From assembly GCA_036703315.1 (NCBI GenBank), contig DATNPH010000152.1, positions 25,274-89,273 on the forward strand: DNA of 64,000 nucleotides, in the 5' to 3' direction. Origin of the DNA: DATNPH01 sp036703315 (GTDB taxonomy: Bacteria > Cyanobacteriota > Cyanobacteriia > Cyanobacteriales > Coleofasciculaceae). The notes below the pieces were generated by a model. It did not search any database and was not told the origin of the DNA. It saw nothing but the letters and a program-made list of their open reading frames with translations. This document shows positions 52,101 through 58,782 of the stretch, piece after piece. The number at the start of each line of letters is the position of its first letter. Positions within the stretch are counted from its first letter, which is position 1. Made by a program: the position numbers and the translations under genes.

Positions 52101-52757
52101 TACTGTTAGCTGACCCGCGTTGGCGATCGCTCCTGGCGTCTGGGATGTTCCAAAGCTGAAAGTACTCGGTGTCCCTACCAGCGCTGCGTAATTATTTGCT
52201 CCCGTAGCATTGAACTGTAAATTGCCAAGACCAATGCCAGTAGCTGTTGTGGCGGTAAAGGAGGCTGGAACATCCAAGCGAGCCTTTGAACCAAACAAAA
52301 TACCAGCCGGATTCATCAAGTAAAGATTAGCATTGCTACCGCTAACTTGAATCAATCCGTTAATTACTGAGGGATTGCCACCATTAACGCGGGATAGGAT
52401 ATTTTGGATGCCTGGGTTAGAAAGAAAGTTCGCTGTTTGATTTTGATCCAGACTAAACTGGGAAAAGCTGTGAAAAAGATTAGCACCATCCACCGAGGTT
52501 TGACCGCCAGTGATGTCAAACCGAGTGCCTGTAGGCGTCACAACTGTACCTGTCCCATCGGCAGATGGGACAATAGGTTGTGCTTTTACTAACGAAGGAA
52601 AAAGGAAAAACAAAACAGGAAATAGGAAAAAATATATAGATTTCCTGTCTAACATTCTGCTTTGGTTTCCCCTAAACAGAGGATAAAATTCCCCATTGAG
52701 TTTAAGGGTATTTCTACCGAAAGAATTTGTGACCAGCCAACTGCTGATTCTGCCCAC
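49125..52757 (-). CDS. TPS-domain (filamentous-haemagglutinin-like) protein with C-terminal CHAT protease domain
   Basis: About 1210 residues. GTG at 52757 has AGAGGA nine bases upstream; ATG at 52655 (residue 35) is the alternative and gives a normal signal peptide FFLFPVLFFLFPSLVKAQ. It has an N-terminal TPS secretion domain (FDITGGQTSVDGANLFHSFS, NPAGILFGSKARLDVP), beta-helix repeats with GNINVAGNINTSS-like rungs, and about 14 copies of PPPGTN. The C-terminal CHAT domain has the caspase-like dyad His1053 (HLATHAVF) and Cys1096 (LSACSTALG), and ends PYFWAGFTMIG. It is probably exported by a TpsB partner encoded elsewhere. CHAT proteases cut proteins; the substrate is unknown. Confidence 0.85.
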   Translation of the reverse strand: MGRISSWLVTNSFGRNTLKLNGEFYPLFRGNQSRMLDRKSIYFFLFPVLFFLFPSLVKAQPIVPSADGTGTVVTPTGTRFDITGGQTSVDGANLFHSFSQFSLDQNQTANFLSNPGIQNILSRVNGGNPSVINGLIQVSGSNANLYLMNPAGILFGSKARLDVPASFTATTATGIGLGNLQFNATGANNYAALVGTPSTFSFGTSQTPGAIANAGQLTVRQGQNLTLLGGTVVSTGSLEAPGGQVTVAAVPGMVRFSQPGHLLSLEIQPSDAPVTPHSLPQLLTGTEQNTGLVVNGAGQVELTGSGLAVENGDVVAKSVTSQTATLSAQHNLTLVESQLRTTGDLNLWAQDTVRVRDSVANPFLAQAGGNLYIQGDRAIDILALNHPQTPFTSNGKLSLVSNGNVSGDSHFSSSGFEVLNLAGDPGNFVSLYDPIISSVGNVSFGDYTGVALKVESTGSINGGNIRITGPDISLAGSDPDIQILRSSSALILRAGLTTLANAPNVPGNQVGGTRFSSSSGRSSPGTIAVGNIDTSNNGRGSGGPVMLSAPGNINVAGNINTSSTGRGSIGGNVTLSSTLGNINTRLINTRATGNSSQGGDVTMSAPGSITYGEITTRGGNGNRPQNGNINLNAGTASRSTTQGVLPAGMVGTTIVLPPPSTDPPPGTNPPPGTNPPPGTNPPPGTNPPPGTNPPPGTNPPPGTNPPPGTNPPPGTNPPPGTNPPPGTNPPPGTNPPPGTNPPPGTNPLPNPNPPPTTNPLPSQTSTSSQGTKTGMDGGSNFALAQSDVVAMQDEPFKRQFEQYFGISDKTRIVSLQETRNILRNVEEATGVKPALIYITFVPQVIASDGGRGVPSLNRNSGSENKNSQDQLELLLVTSNGVSTRKRVAGTTREQVLKVADQFRVQVTNVRSGRNYLAPAYRLYKWLLAPLEAELKAGGIQNLTFLMDTGLRSVPMAALYDGQGFLVEKYSVGLMPSLSLTDTRYESIKTKQVLAMGAAQFTEQKPLPAVPVELSAITPSLWQGKSFLNESFTLENLKTQRQRQPFGIIHLATHAVFQPGAPNNSYIQLWDSKLRLNELSQLGWNNPPVDLLVLSACSTALGNEQAELGFAGLAVQAGAKSALGSLWSVSDQGTLALMTQLYQQLKRAPIKAEALRQTQLAMLKGQMRLEGGQLLSGTKSVPLPPELAKLGNQNFEHPYFWAGFTMIGSPW
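50522..50770 (-). repeat. 18-bp tandem repeats encoding PPPGTN
   Basis: About 14 head-to-tail units of GGCGGATTCGTGCCCGGT with third-position variation. They keep three plus-strand frames and the real minus-strand frame open. They form a Pro-rich stalk between the beta-helix and the CHAT domain and are likely to vary in number. Confidence 0.92.
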
Positions 52758-53251
52758 AGTAATTTTCCTCTATCTTTTTCTTAAAACCAAGACCCCGTTT
52801 GTTACAACGGTTAGCACTAGTCAGCTAAGTAATAACCTCTGAATCTAGTGAAATGAACGCTTGGTGAAACGGCTTTACTCTTTTTCTACTACGATCAATT
52901 CGACGTTTTTTCCGTATAGTTGTTTCAAAAATTTGTGCTATTTTGCACTCTCTTTGAACCATATAGGCAGCTTTGACTTCTAAGGAAATGAACCATGATT
53001 GCTTAAAAGCTCGCAACAATCAAGTAAAATAGGTTAGAGGATAAGACAACACAGGCGGCTTGTGGGTTGTTGTCTGACTATAAGCTTTGAGACTTCTTAT
53101 TAACTAGTATATCCGAGACAGTTTCGGTGCTTTTAGGTTTGGCGATCGCAGAACCTCAGCATCTTCTTCGCTCCACTGATCTTTATAAAGTTTCCTGACG
53201 GCAATCCATACTCGCTGTCAACAGGAAAAGAAAGTGTGATGGAGCCACATA
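52758..53251. other. Gene-free divergent promoter region
   Basis: Between the divergent TPS-CHAT and SGNH genes. A minus-strand frame at 52825-53019 is basic and low in expected features, and is not called. No strong hairpin is seen. Promoters for both genes should lie here. Confidence 0.5.
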
Positions 53252-54340
53252 ATGAGCGATCCGTATCTGCTGGCGGCAAGTTTACTAACAGCAGGACCCA
53301 TAACAGTCCCGCCTTCACCAGCGCTACTCCCAAATCTGCCAGATGAGCTTTGGACTCTTTCCGATTCAACTGCCCCTCAAACATGGCAATCTGTTATTAC
53401 TCACCAGATTGTCCCAACATTAGAAATAACATCTCCTGAATTCAGCCAGCTACAGCTCAGCTCAGCCGCATCGGACATACACACCATCTCAAATTCTTCC
53501 CTGACATCAGCTATTGCCCAAGCGGCGACAGACGAGCAGACGAATAAGGACGTTTCACCCAAGTCCCAGTCCAAGGCTCTCTCACCTGTGTCTGGGAATC
53601 AACTCTATCTCCAACGATTAGCTGCCCTGAAAGCAGGCAAGCTTTATACCCGCTTAGCTGCTGATAGCTTTCAGTCATTTTGGACAAAAAGTATCGGCTC
53701 AGAGGCGCTGACGCTACAACAGCCCACTCATGAGCAATGGATACGTCTTTTGCAACAGGAAGCCAACGCCGTTGCGAAAGGACAAGGTTCCAATCGTCTC
53801 GGTATTATAGTCGGAGATTCGCTGAGTATGTGGTTCCCTTCAGGGCGACTCCCTTCTAGCCAACTTTGGCTAAACCAAGGAATTTCTGGGGAGAATACGG
53901 GTCAAATTCTCAAACGATTACCTGCTTTTTCCCAAACTAGACCCGATACTATCTATGTGATGGCTGGTGTCAATGATTTGCGTCAGGGAGCGACTGATCA
54001 GGTAATTCTCGATAACATACGGCAAATTGTGCGTCGCTTGTATCTGAATCACCCACAAACGCAAGTGATTTTGCAGTCAATTCTTCCTACACGGGTGACG
54101 GCAATTTCTAATGAGCGAATTCGTAACCTTAACCAACAAATCGCTGTGATTGCTCAACAAGAAGGAGCCGGTTATTTAAATCTCCATAGTTTGTTTGCTG
54201 ATGGTCAAGGACAGCTAGGGCAAGATTTGACAACCGATGGTATACATTTGACAGCTCGTGGTTATCAGGTTTGGCAAGAAGGGCTAAATTATGCTGAATC
54301 AGCCTTGGCAGCGAATCGGGTGGCTCAGGTTAACAATTAA
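53252..54340 (+). CDS. SGNH/GDSL-family hydrolase
   Basis: In this 362-residue protein the catalytic domain starts near residue 165: GIIVGDSLSMWF with nucleophile Ser190, block II around LNQGISGENTGQIL, block III VMAGVNDLRQG, and block V TDGIHLTARGY with the Asp-His pair. The 150-residue N-terminal part is Ser/Thr/Gln-rich and unstructured-looking, with no clear signal peptide. SGNH enzymes hydrolyse esters of lipids, acetylated sugars or peptidoglycan. It is tail-to-tail with the YqiA-like gene and head-to-head with the TPS-CHAT gene. ATG at 53252. Confidence 0.88.
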   Translation: MSDPYLLAASLLTAGPITVPPSPALLPNLPDELWTLSDSTAPQTWQSVITHQIVPTLEITSPEFSQLQLSSAASDIHTISNSSLTSAIAQAATDEQTNKDVSPKSQSKALSPVSGNQLYLQRLAALKAGKLYTRLAADSFQSFWTKSIGSEALTLQQPTHEQWIRLLQQEANAVAKGQGSNRLGIIVGDSLSMWFPSGRLPSSQLWLNQGISGENTGQILKRLPAFSQTRPDTIYVMAGVNDLRQGATDQVILDNIRQIVRRLYLNHPQTQVILQSILPTRVTAISNERIRNLNQQIAVIAQQEGAGYLNLHSLFADGQGQLGQDLTTDGIHLTARGYQVWQEGLNYAESALAANRVAQVNN

Positions 54341-54365
54341 CAAAAGAAGGAAACCTTAACTTGTA

Positions 54366-55001
54366 TCAAGTTAATTGATAGAACGCTTGAATTGCCCCCC
54401 AAATTTCTGGCATCACATTACTCAAGGCGTGGTCACTGTCAAATTCAATCAATTGCACCCAAGGACGTATACTTGCATAGTCCCGGCTTGCCTCTATGGG
54501 TATGACTTCATCCTGCCGCCCATGCAGGATTAGGGTCGGTGCTGGTCGCACTAGCTGCGTTTCTTGATACTGATGGGCATCTTCCACAAACTTGTAATGT
54601 AGAGGAAGCGATCGCCCCTCTCCATAGTGATAAACCGACAGATATCCCTCTGAACGCCACTGACTTAGCTGTTCTTCCCCCAGTTTAGGTAACCAATGAA
54701 AGAGAAACCCAAAAGCGGGTGCCAGTAGGACAAGCTGCTCGACTTGTAAATGCCGTTGCCCTAACCAAGCAGCTGTTAGACCACCTAAGCTAGAGCCGAT
54801 TAACGTTATCGGTGTGCTATCTGAGGGAAACACTCTCTCCACTTGATGCAGTTGGCCTGTTATCGTCAAGTGGGAAAAATCGTCTTGGTTGAGGTCAAGA
54901 ACTTCTAATGAAATCCCAAGAGCAGCAAAGGCTTCGCGTAAATACACTGCCTTCCCCGACTGAGGACTAGAAGCAAACCCGTGGAGATATATAAACCTCA
55001 A
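54366..55001 (-). CDS. YqiA/YcfP-family alpha/beta hydrolase
   Basis: The 211-residue protein starts RFIYLHGFASSPQSGKAVYL, has the nucleophile elbow LIGSSLGGLTAAWLG, then HGRQDEVIP and a final histidine in FDSDHALSNV, which complete a Ser-Asp-His triad. This is the YqiA/YcfP esterase-like family. The start codon is TTG at 55001, overlapping the TGA of the upstream Spy-like gene as TTGA, which indicates translational coupling. It is the last gene of the sigma/anti-sigma operon. The substrate is unknown; an acyl ester or thioester is likely. Confidence 0.85.
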   Translation of the reverse strand: MRFIYLHGFASSPQSGKAVYLREAFAALGISLEVLDLNQDDFSHLTITGQLHQVERVFPSDSTPITLIGSSLGGLTAAWLGQRHLQVEQLVLLAPAFGFLFHWLPKLGEEQLSQWRSEGYLSVYHYGEGRSLPLHYKFVEDAHQYQETQLVRPAPTLILHGRQDEVIPIEASRDYASIRPWVQLIEFDSDHALSNVMPEIWGAIQAFYQLT

Positions 55002-55486
55002 CTCTCTGACCCTCTTTGGTTCCTCATTGGGGAATTAAAATTAGTTCGTCGATGTTCCATCAGTTGAGCAAACTGACTCCGTTGATCTGGTGTCAGTACT
55101 TCCCGCATTGCCAGCATACTTTCAAAGCTTACTTCTTCCAACTGATCGCGCAACCTTCGAACTTCCTGATGTTTAGTGCGGATTTCGCCAGCAGAGGCAT
55201 TACCTGCCATGAGCTTCTTTAGCTCTTCGGTAGCTTGATGCAGTGACTGTTTACTTTGGGAAATCTGCTCTTTATATTGAGAGTGAATAGCCTGCAACTT
55301 TTGCTTCTGCTCCTGAGTGAGGTTGAGTTGCTCCATCAACTTGAGCTGTCTAGACGCTCCACGTCTTGGTTCTCCTAGGCTCTGCATCGGTGTTTGGGGA
55401 AACAAGGGATTTTGGTTTGCCAGGACAACTGCTCCTCCAAGACAAAGCAAGAGAATTGAAAAAATAGAAAGACGACGCCACAACAT
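54998..55486 (-). CDS. Spy/CpxP-like periplasmic stress protein
   Basis: The 162-residue protein has a signal peptide (RLSIFSILLLCLGGAVVLAN), then a helical domain with two LTxxQ motifs, LTQEQKQKLQ and LTPDQRSQFAQLM, which define the Spy/CpxP family. These periplasmic cradle-shaped chaperones respond to envelope stress and, in CpxP and zinc-resistance ZraP relatives, feed back on signalling. ATG at 55486 follows AAAGGGG. Position third in a sigma-anti-sigma operon fits an envelope-stress sensor role, which is inferred. Confidence 0.85.
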   Translation of the reverse strand: MLWRRLSIFSILLLCLGGAVVLANQNPLFPQTPMQSLGEPRRGASRQLKLMEQLNLTQEQKQKLQAIHSQYKEQISQSKQSLHQATEELKKLMAGNASAGEIRTKHQEVRRLRDQLEEVSFESMLAMREVLTPDQRSQFAQLMEHRRTNFNSPMRNQRGSES

Positions 55487-55547
55487 AGGAATTACCCCTT
55501 TAAACTTTCTATCTCTTTAATTAATTTTTTAGTCCACAACTGACAGC

Positions 55548-55907
55548 TCAGCGCGCCGCACTCGCCTCTAGCATCCAATCAGCGGGTACATTGTTAGCTT
55601 GTAAGCTTGCTGGCGTCTCTGCTGTAACTTCATTCCAATTATTTTCTAGGAACGCCTCTAAGCTGGCATTGTTAGAGGGCTCTGGGGGGGAAATCAGGAC
55701 GCGGTAGCTACTCAAAGCCATCAGTAACCCGGCGGCGATCGCTGGTGGAACAGCCAACAATCGCCAACTTATTGCTGGCTGTTGTGGAGTTTTTTCGATC
55801 GCGTTCATCAATTGCTCCTCCAAATCAGCTGGTGCTGGCGGAGGTGTGGAGCGATATTCGCGCAGAAACTCTTGCCATCGCTTGTCATTAGGCGGTAAGT
55901 GAGTCAT
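55548..55907 (-). CDS. Putative anti-sigma factor with one membrane helix
   Basis: The 119-residue protein has an N-terminal cytosolic part (about 45 residues), one membrane helix (about 48-68: LLAVPPAIAAGLLMALSSY) and a short outer tail ending LEASAAR. It overlaps the sigma gene by ATGA and has AAGGAGAGA as its ribosome site. There is no zinc HxxxCxxC motif. The position directly after an ECF sigma gene and its topology make it the likely cognate anti-sigma factor; sequence similarity alone would not show it. Confidence 0.7.
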   Translation of the reverse strand: MTHLPPNDKRWQEFLREYRSTPPPAPADLEEQLMNAIEKTPQQPAISWRLLAVPPAIAAGLLMALSSYRVLISPPEPSNNASLEAFLENNWNEVTAETPASLQANNVPADWMLEASAAR

Positions 55908-56533
55908 AGTATCTCTCCTTGTTGCTGGATATACTGCCGTAGGGACATTCGAGCATGGAAAAGGCGAGATTTAACGGTTCCCACTGCTATGCCTAAAATT
56001 TGCGCTACCTCCTTTTGTGGGAGATCTTCCAAGTCATGCAACACCAGTACGGCACGATGCTCAAAGCTGAGCTGTTGCAGTCCTCGTTGTACGATGTCTT
56101 GATAATGCAACTCCATCAAGTCAGGAGCTTCGGAGAATTTGGAGTCTTGTATGGACAGTGCCTCTAACCCTGCCTTGAGCTTTGAAATGAAGGAACGCTG
56201 TTGGGCAAACTGCCGCCGTCTATCAGAGGCAATGTTCCAGCAGATGCGATAAAGCCAAGTGGAAAATTGGGACGCCTGCCGCAGCTGGGGCAAACCTTTC
56301 CATGCTCGCAGGAAAACCTCTTGCACTAAATCATCTAGAGCCTCAGCACCACATAGCTGGTAGAGGGTTGACCTCACTCGCTGTTGATAGCGTTGGTACA
56401 GTTGGCGGAAACTTTGCTTGTTGCCCTGTTGGCACTGTAAGACCAACTCCCTGTCGGTGTCGGGTTCTTTAGCAGCAGAGTCATTGTTTGACGCCTTAGC
56501 AGGTATGACTGTCACCTGTGGGTTCTCCCTCAC
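55904..56533 (-). CDS. ECF-type RNA polymerase sigma factor
   Basis: The 209-residue protein has region 2 covering FRQLYQRYQQRVRSTLYQLC to DLVQEVFLRAWKGLPQLRQ and STWLYRICWNIASDRRR. Region 4 covers LQQLSFEHRAVLVLHDLEDL and VAQILGIAVGTVKSRLFHAR. This two-region layout is that of extracytoplasmic-function sigma-70 factors (SigW/RpoE-like). The start is GTG at 56533. Four genes in a row (sigma, anti-sigma, Spy-like, YqiA-like) overlap or nearly touch and form one transcript. It probably drives its own operon; no clear promoter motif was identified. Confidence 0.92.
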   Translation of the reverse strand: MRENPQVTVIPAKASNNDSAAKEPDTDRELVLQCQQGNKQSFRQLYQRYQQRVRSTLYQLCGAEALDDLVQEVFLRAWKGLPQLRQASQFSTWLYRICWNIASDRRRQFAQQRSFISKLKAGLEALSIQDSKFSEAPDLMELHYQDIVQRGLQQLSFEHRAVLVLHDLEDLPQKEVAQILGIAVGTVKSRLFHARMSLRQYIQQQGEIL

Positions 56534-57072
56534 GGGTTGGTTTTCTTGAGGTTTTAGACTTCACTGATCATCAGGAAGGTTCAACGTGGAGTTATAAGAA
56601 TTTCTTATGGCATACTTTTTGTGTTCATCCCTCCGCGACCCAGTAAAGATTTCAGGAGATGTGAGTAAAGTCTAGAAGCGGCTGGGGATAAAGCATTGAA
56701 AAGAATTGCAATTTAATATTCATGATAATCTTAAAGGTTTTTATGAAGTTCTTGTCAGTTTTATGAGAAGAATTCTGAGATAAAAATTAATTAATTAATC
56801 GAAATCAAACACTTCTTAAAGAAAGACACAAGTTAAGGGGCAAGACCCCTCTTCCGGATGGGAACAAAGTAAACTTATAAATTAGTAAGTGAGGCTTAAT
56901 TGGGAAGCTTATAAAAATTAACTAATGAGTGTTGACATTTTGTTGACCACAAATATACTTAGACCAATGGGAAGAGAAAAGTCCCGTCATATCTAAGACA
57001 AAAGAGAGAGGTTTCCAAAATTATTTGGAGGCAACATGAAACCCATAAACTGAATTTATCTTGGGAGAAGAT
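56534..57072. other. Intergenic region with hairpin and consensus promoter
   Basis: The 539-base stretch holds no gene. AGGGG-CAAGA-CCCCT (56836-56850) makes a small hairpin. The right part carries the promoter at 56932-56959. The left part must hold the promoter of the sigma operon. Confidence 0.5.
56932..56959 (+). promoter_or_regulatory. Near-consensus sigma-70 promoter
   Basis: TTGACA (56932-56937), 16-base spacer, TATACT (56954-56959). It points at the 38-residue membrane protein starting at 57073, giving a leader of about 105 bases. Confidence 0.65.
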
Positions 57073-57189
57073 ATGCCTGGAATCTTTCAAACATATGTAA
57101 TCTACCAGTTTGTTCCCCTTGTGTTCTGTGCTGTATTTGGTGTGGGATTAATTCTTTTGGCTTACTCTTTTGCTTTACCTTCCTTATAA
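57073..57189 (+). CDS. 38-residue single-helix membrane protein
   Basis: ATG at 57073 with GGGAGAAG upstream at suitable spacing and a consensus promoter 115 bases before it. The peptide reads MPGIFQTYVIYQFVPLVFCA then VFGVGLILLAYSFALPSL, one strongly hydrophobic segment. It looks like the tiny subunits of photosynthetic or NDH complexes, but I cannot match it to PetG, PetN, PsbX, PsaM or similar. It lies 82 bases before the acyl-CoA dehydrogenase homologue on the same strand. Confidence 0.5.
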   Translation: MPGIFQTYVIYQFVPLVFCAVFGVGLILLAYSFALPSL

Positions 57190-57270
57190 CTAAAGCTATA
57201 TATCTTTTAAAACATAAGGAAGATAGGTTTAACTAAAAGGGTAGATCACTTTCGATGCTGAATTTACCAG

Positions 57271-58425
57271 ATGTCGTTGACAGCAAAAAATCAGGGTGTT
57301 GCTGATCATAGCGAACAGGATGACCAGCAAACTCTGCTAGACCTTGCTGAGTCTTATCTTCGCGAGTCAGTTGCTCCCGTAGCTTCGCAGATTGATGATG
57401 ATCCAGAGGTTCTCAGAGCTGCTCTGAAGGGAATGGGCGATCGCGCTTTACTAGCGCTACGGGTTCCCAAACTCTGGGGCGGTGCCGGAGTCACAGAAGA
57501 AACCTACCGGCACTTCCAACAGTTAGTTCCACGCTACTCTGGCGCTCTGGCATTCCTGCAAACTCAGCACCAAAGTGCCGCAGACCTGCTTGCTAATAGT
57601 GACAATGAGGCTTTAAAGCGGCAGTATCTTCCCTATATGAGCAAGGGTCAGCTATTAGTTGGTGTAGGCTTTTCCCAACTGCGGCGACAAGGTGATCCGC
57701 TAGTCAATGCTATTCCTGTAAAAGGCGGGTATCAGCTAGATGGAAAGGTGCCTTGGGTAACAGGTTTTGGCTTTTTTCAGGATTTTATTGTTGGCGCAAC
57801 ACTTCCTGATGGACAGGCAGTATACGGTGTTGTGCCTTGTGTTGATACATTTCAACAGGAGGGTAGAGCGATCGCCTTTAGTGAGCCAATGCAACTTGCG
57901 GCAATGGCATCCACTAATACAGTGACTGCCACTCTAACTCATTGGTTCTTACCCGAAGAACGTCTCGTCTTTATTAAACCTGCGGGTGCAATTCACGAGA
58001 GTGATAAGAGGAATGTTCTTCATCACGGTTTTTTTGCCCTAGGGTGTGCAAGAGCAGGACTCGATATTTTAGAAGCGGCTGCCAAAACTAAACAACTTCC
58101 TTTCCTAAGCCATGCTTTTGACTGCCTTAGTGAGGAACTTACTCATTGCCAAGCTGCCATGATGCAAGCTTTATCACCCGACTCCCACTCCTGGGAACAA
58201 CGGCTACAACTTCGGGCTTCGGCAATTAATCTAGCTTTACGATGTGCTCAAGCGGCAGTTACAGTTTCCAGTGGTAGTGCTAACTACAAATATCATCCAG
58301 CACAGCGAGTCTATCAAGAGGCACTGATGTTCACTGTCTCTGGTCAAACTACAGCAGTTATGGAGGCGACTCTCGCCCAATTACTTCTCCCTGTTCAGGA
58401 AGTCTTCGACCGCGCTTCCTGCTAA
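57271..58425 (+). CDS. Acyl-CoA dehydrogenase family protein
   Basis: The 384-residue protein follows the acyl-CoA dehydrogenase order: a helical N-domain (LLDLAESYLRESVAPVASQI, VPKLWGGAGVTEETYRHFQQ), a middle beta domain (GYQLDGKVPWVTGFGFFQDF, where flavin-contacting GxKxWVTG is usual) and a C-terminal helical bundle (LRCAQAAVTVSSGSANYKYH). The CoA-specific and catalytic glutamate positions are not obvious, so the substrate may not be a fatty acyl-CoA. Most cyanobacteria lack beta-oxidation, so a role in a special pathway (e.g. sulfur, amino acid or natural-product oxidation) is more likely. ATG at 57271 has no strong ribosome site. Confidence 0.8.
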   Translation: MSLTAKNQGVADHSEQDDQQTLLDLAESYLRESVAPVASQIDDDPEVLRAALKGMGDRALLALRVPKLWGGAGVTEETYRHFQQLVPRYSGALAFLQTQHQSAADLLANSDNEALKRQYLPYMSKGQLLVGVGFSQLRRQGDPLVNAIPVKGGYQLDGKVPWVTGFGFFQDFIVGATLPDGQAVYGVVPCVDTFQQEGRAIAFSEPMQLAAMASTNTVTATLTHWFLPEERLVFIKPAGAIHESDKRNVLHHGFFALGCARAGLDILEAAAKTKQLPFLSHAFDCLSEELTHCQAAMMQALSPDSHSWEQRLQLRASAINLALRCAQAAVTVSSGSANYKYHPAQRVYQEALMFTVSGQTTAVMEATLAQLLLPVQEVFDRASC

Positions 58426-58782
58426 GGGGTGAACCAACAGGGAGAATCGAAAATCACCCAAATGGGTGAACTCATTCTTTCCCTGGAGAAACTTAAATAT
58501 GTATAGGGTCTAGATGAACAGTATTGACTAAGCTATAGCTCTTCGCCGGTAGTCGCTCTTGTAGAAGGTTCGTAAAATAAATTAAACTAAGGATGCTAAC
58601 TAAAAGCACCCGTTCTTTAAGGAATTTAAAGCTTTTCTCAGTTTAGGTGAACGAGTTTGACTGGCAAACAACGTTTTGTCGCAGGTTGTGGCTTGTCTCA
58701 CTCTCCTTTAGATTAAAATAAAGATACGAAAAGTAATCTATATTAACAGAACACCTGCTCGACTGGTGACAGAGGGATAACA
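58426..58782. other. Gene-free stretch with terminator-like hairpin
   Basis: TCACCCA-AA-TGGGTGA (58454-58469) is a perfect 7-bp stem followed by ACTCATTCTTTCCC and probably ends the upstream transcript. The remainder should hold the promoter of the RND operon. No gene is seen. Confidence 0.55.

Noticed and set aside
52825..53019. 64-codon minus-strand frame, basic protein
   Set aside because: No ribosome site or family resemblance; lies in the divergent promoter region.
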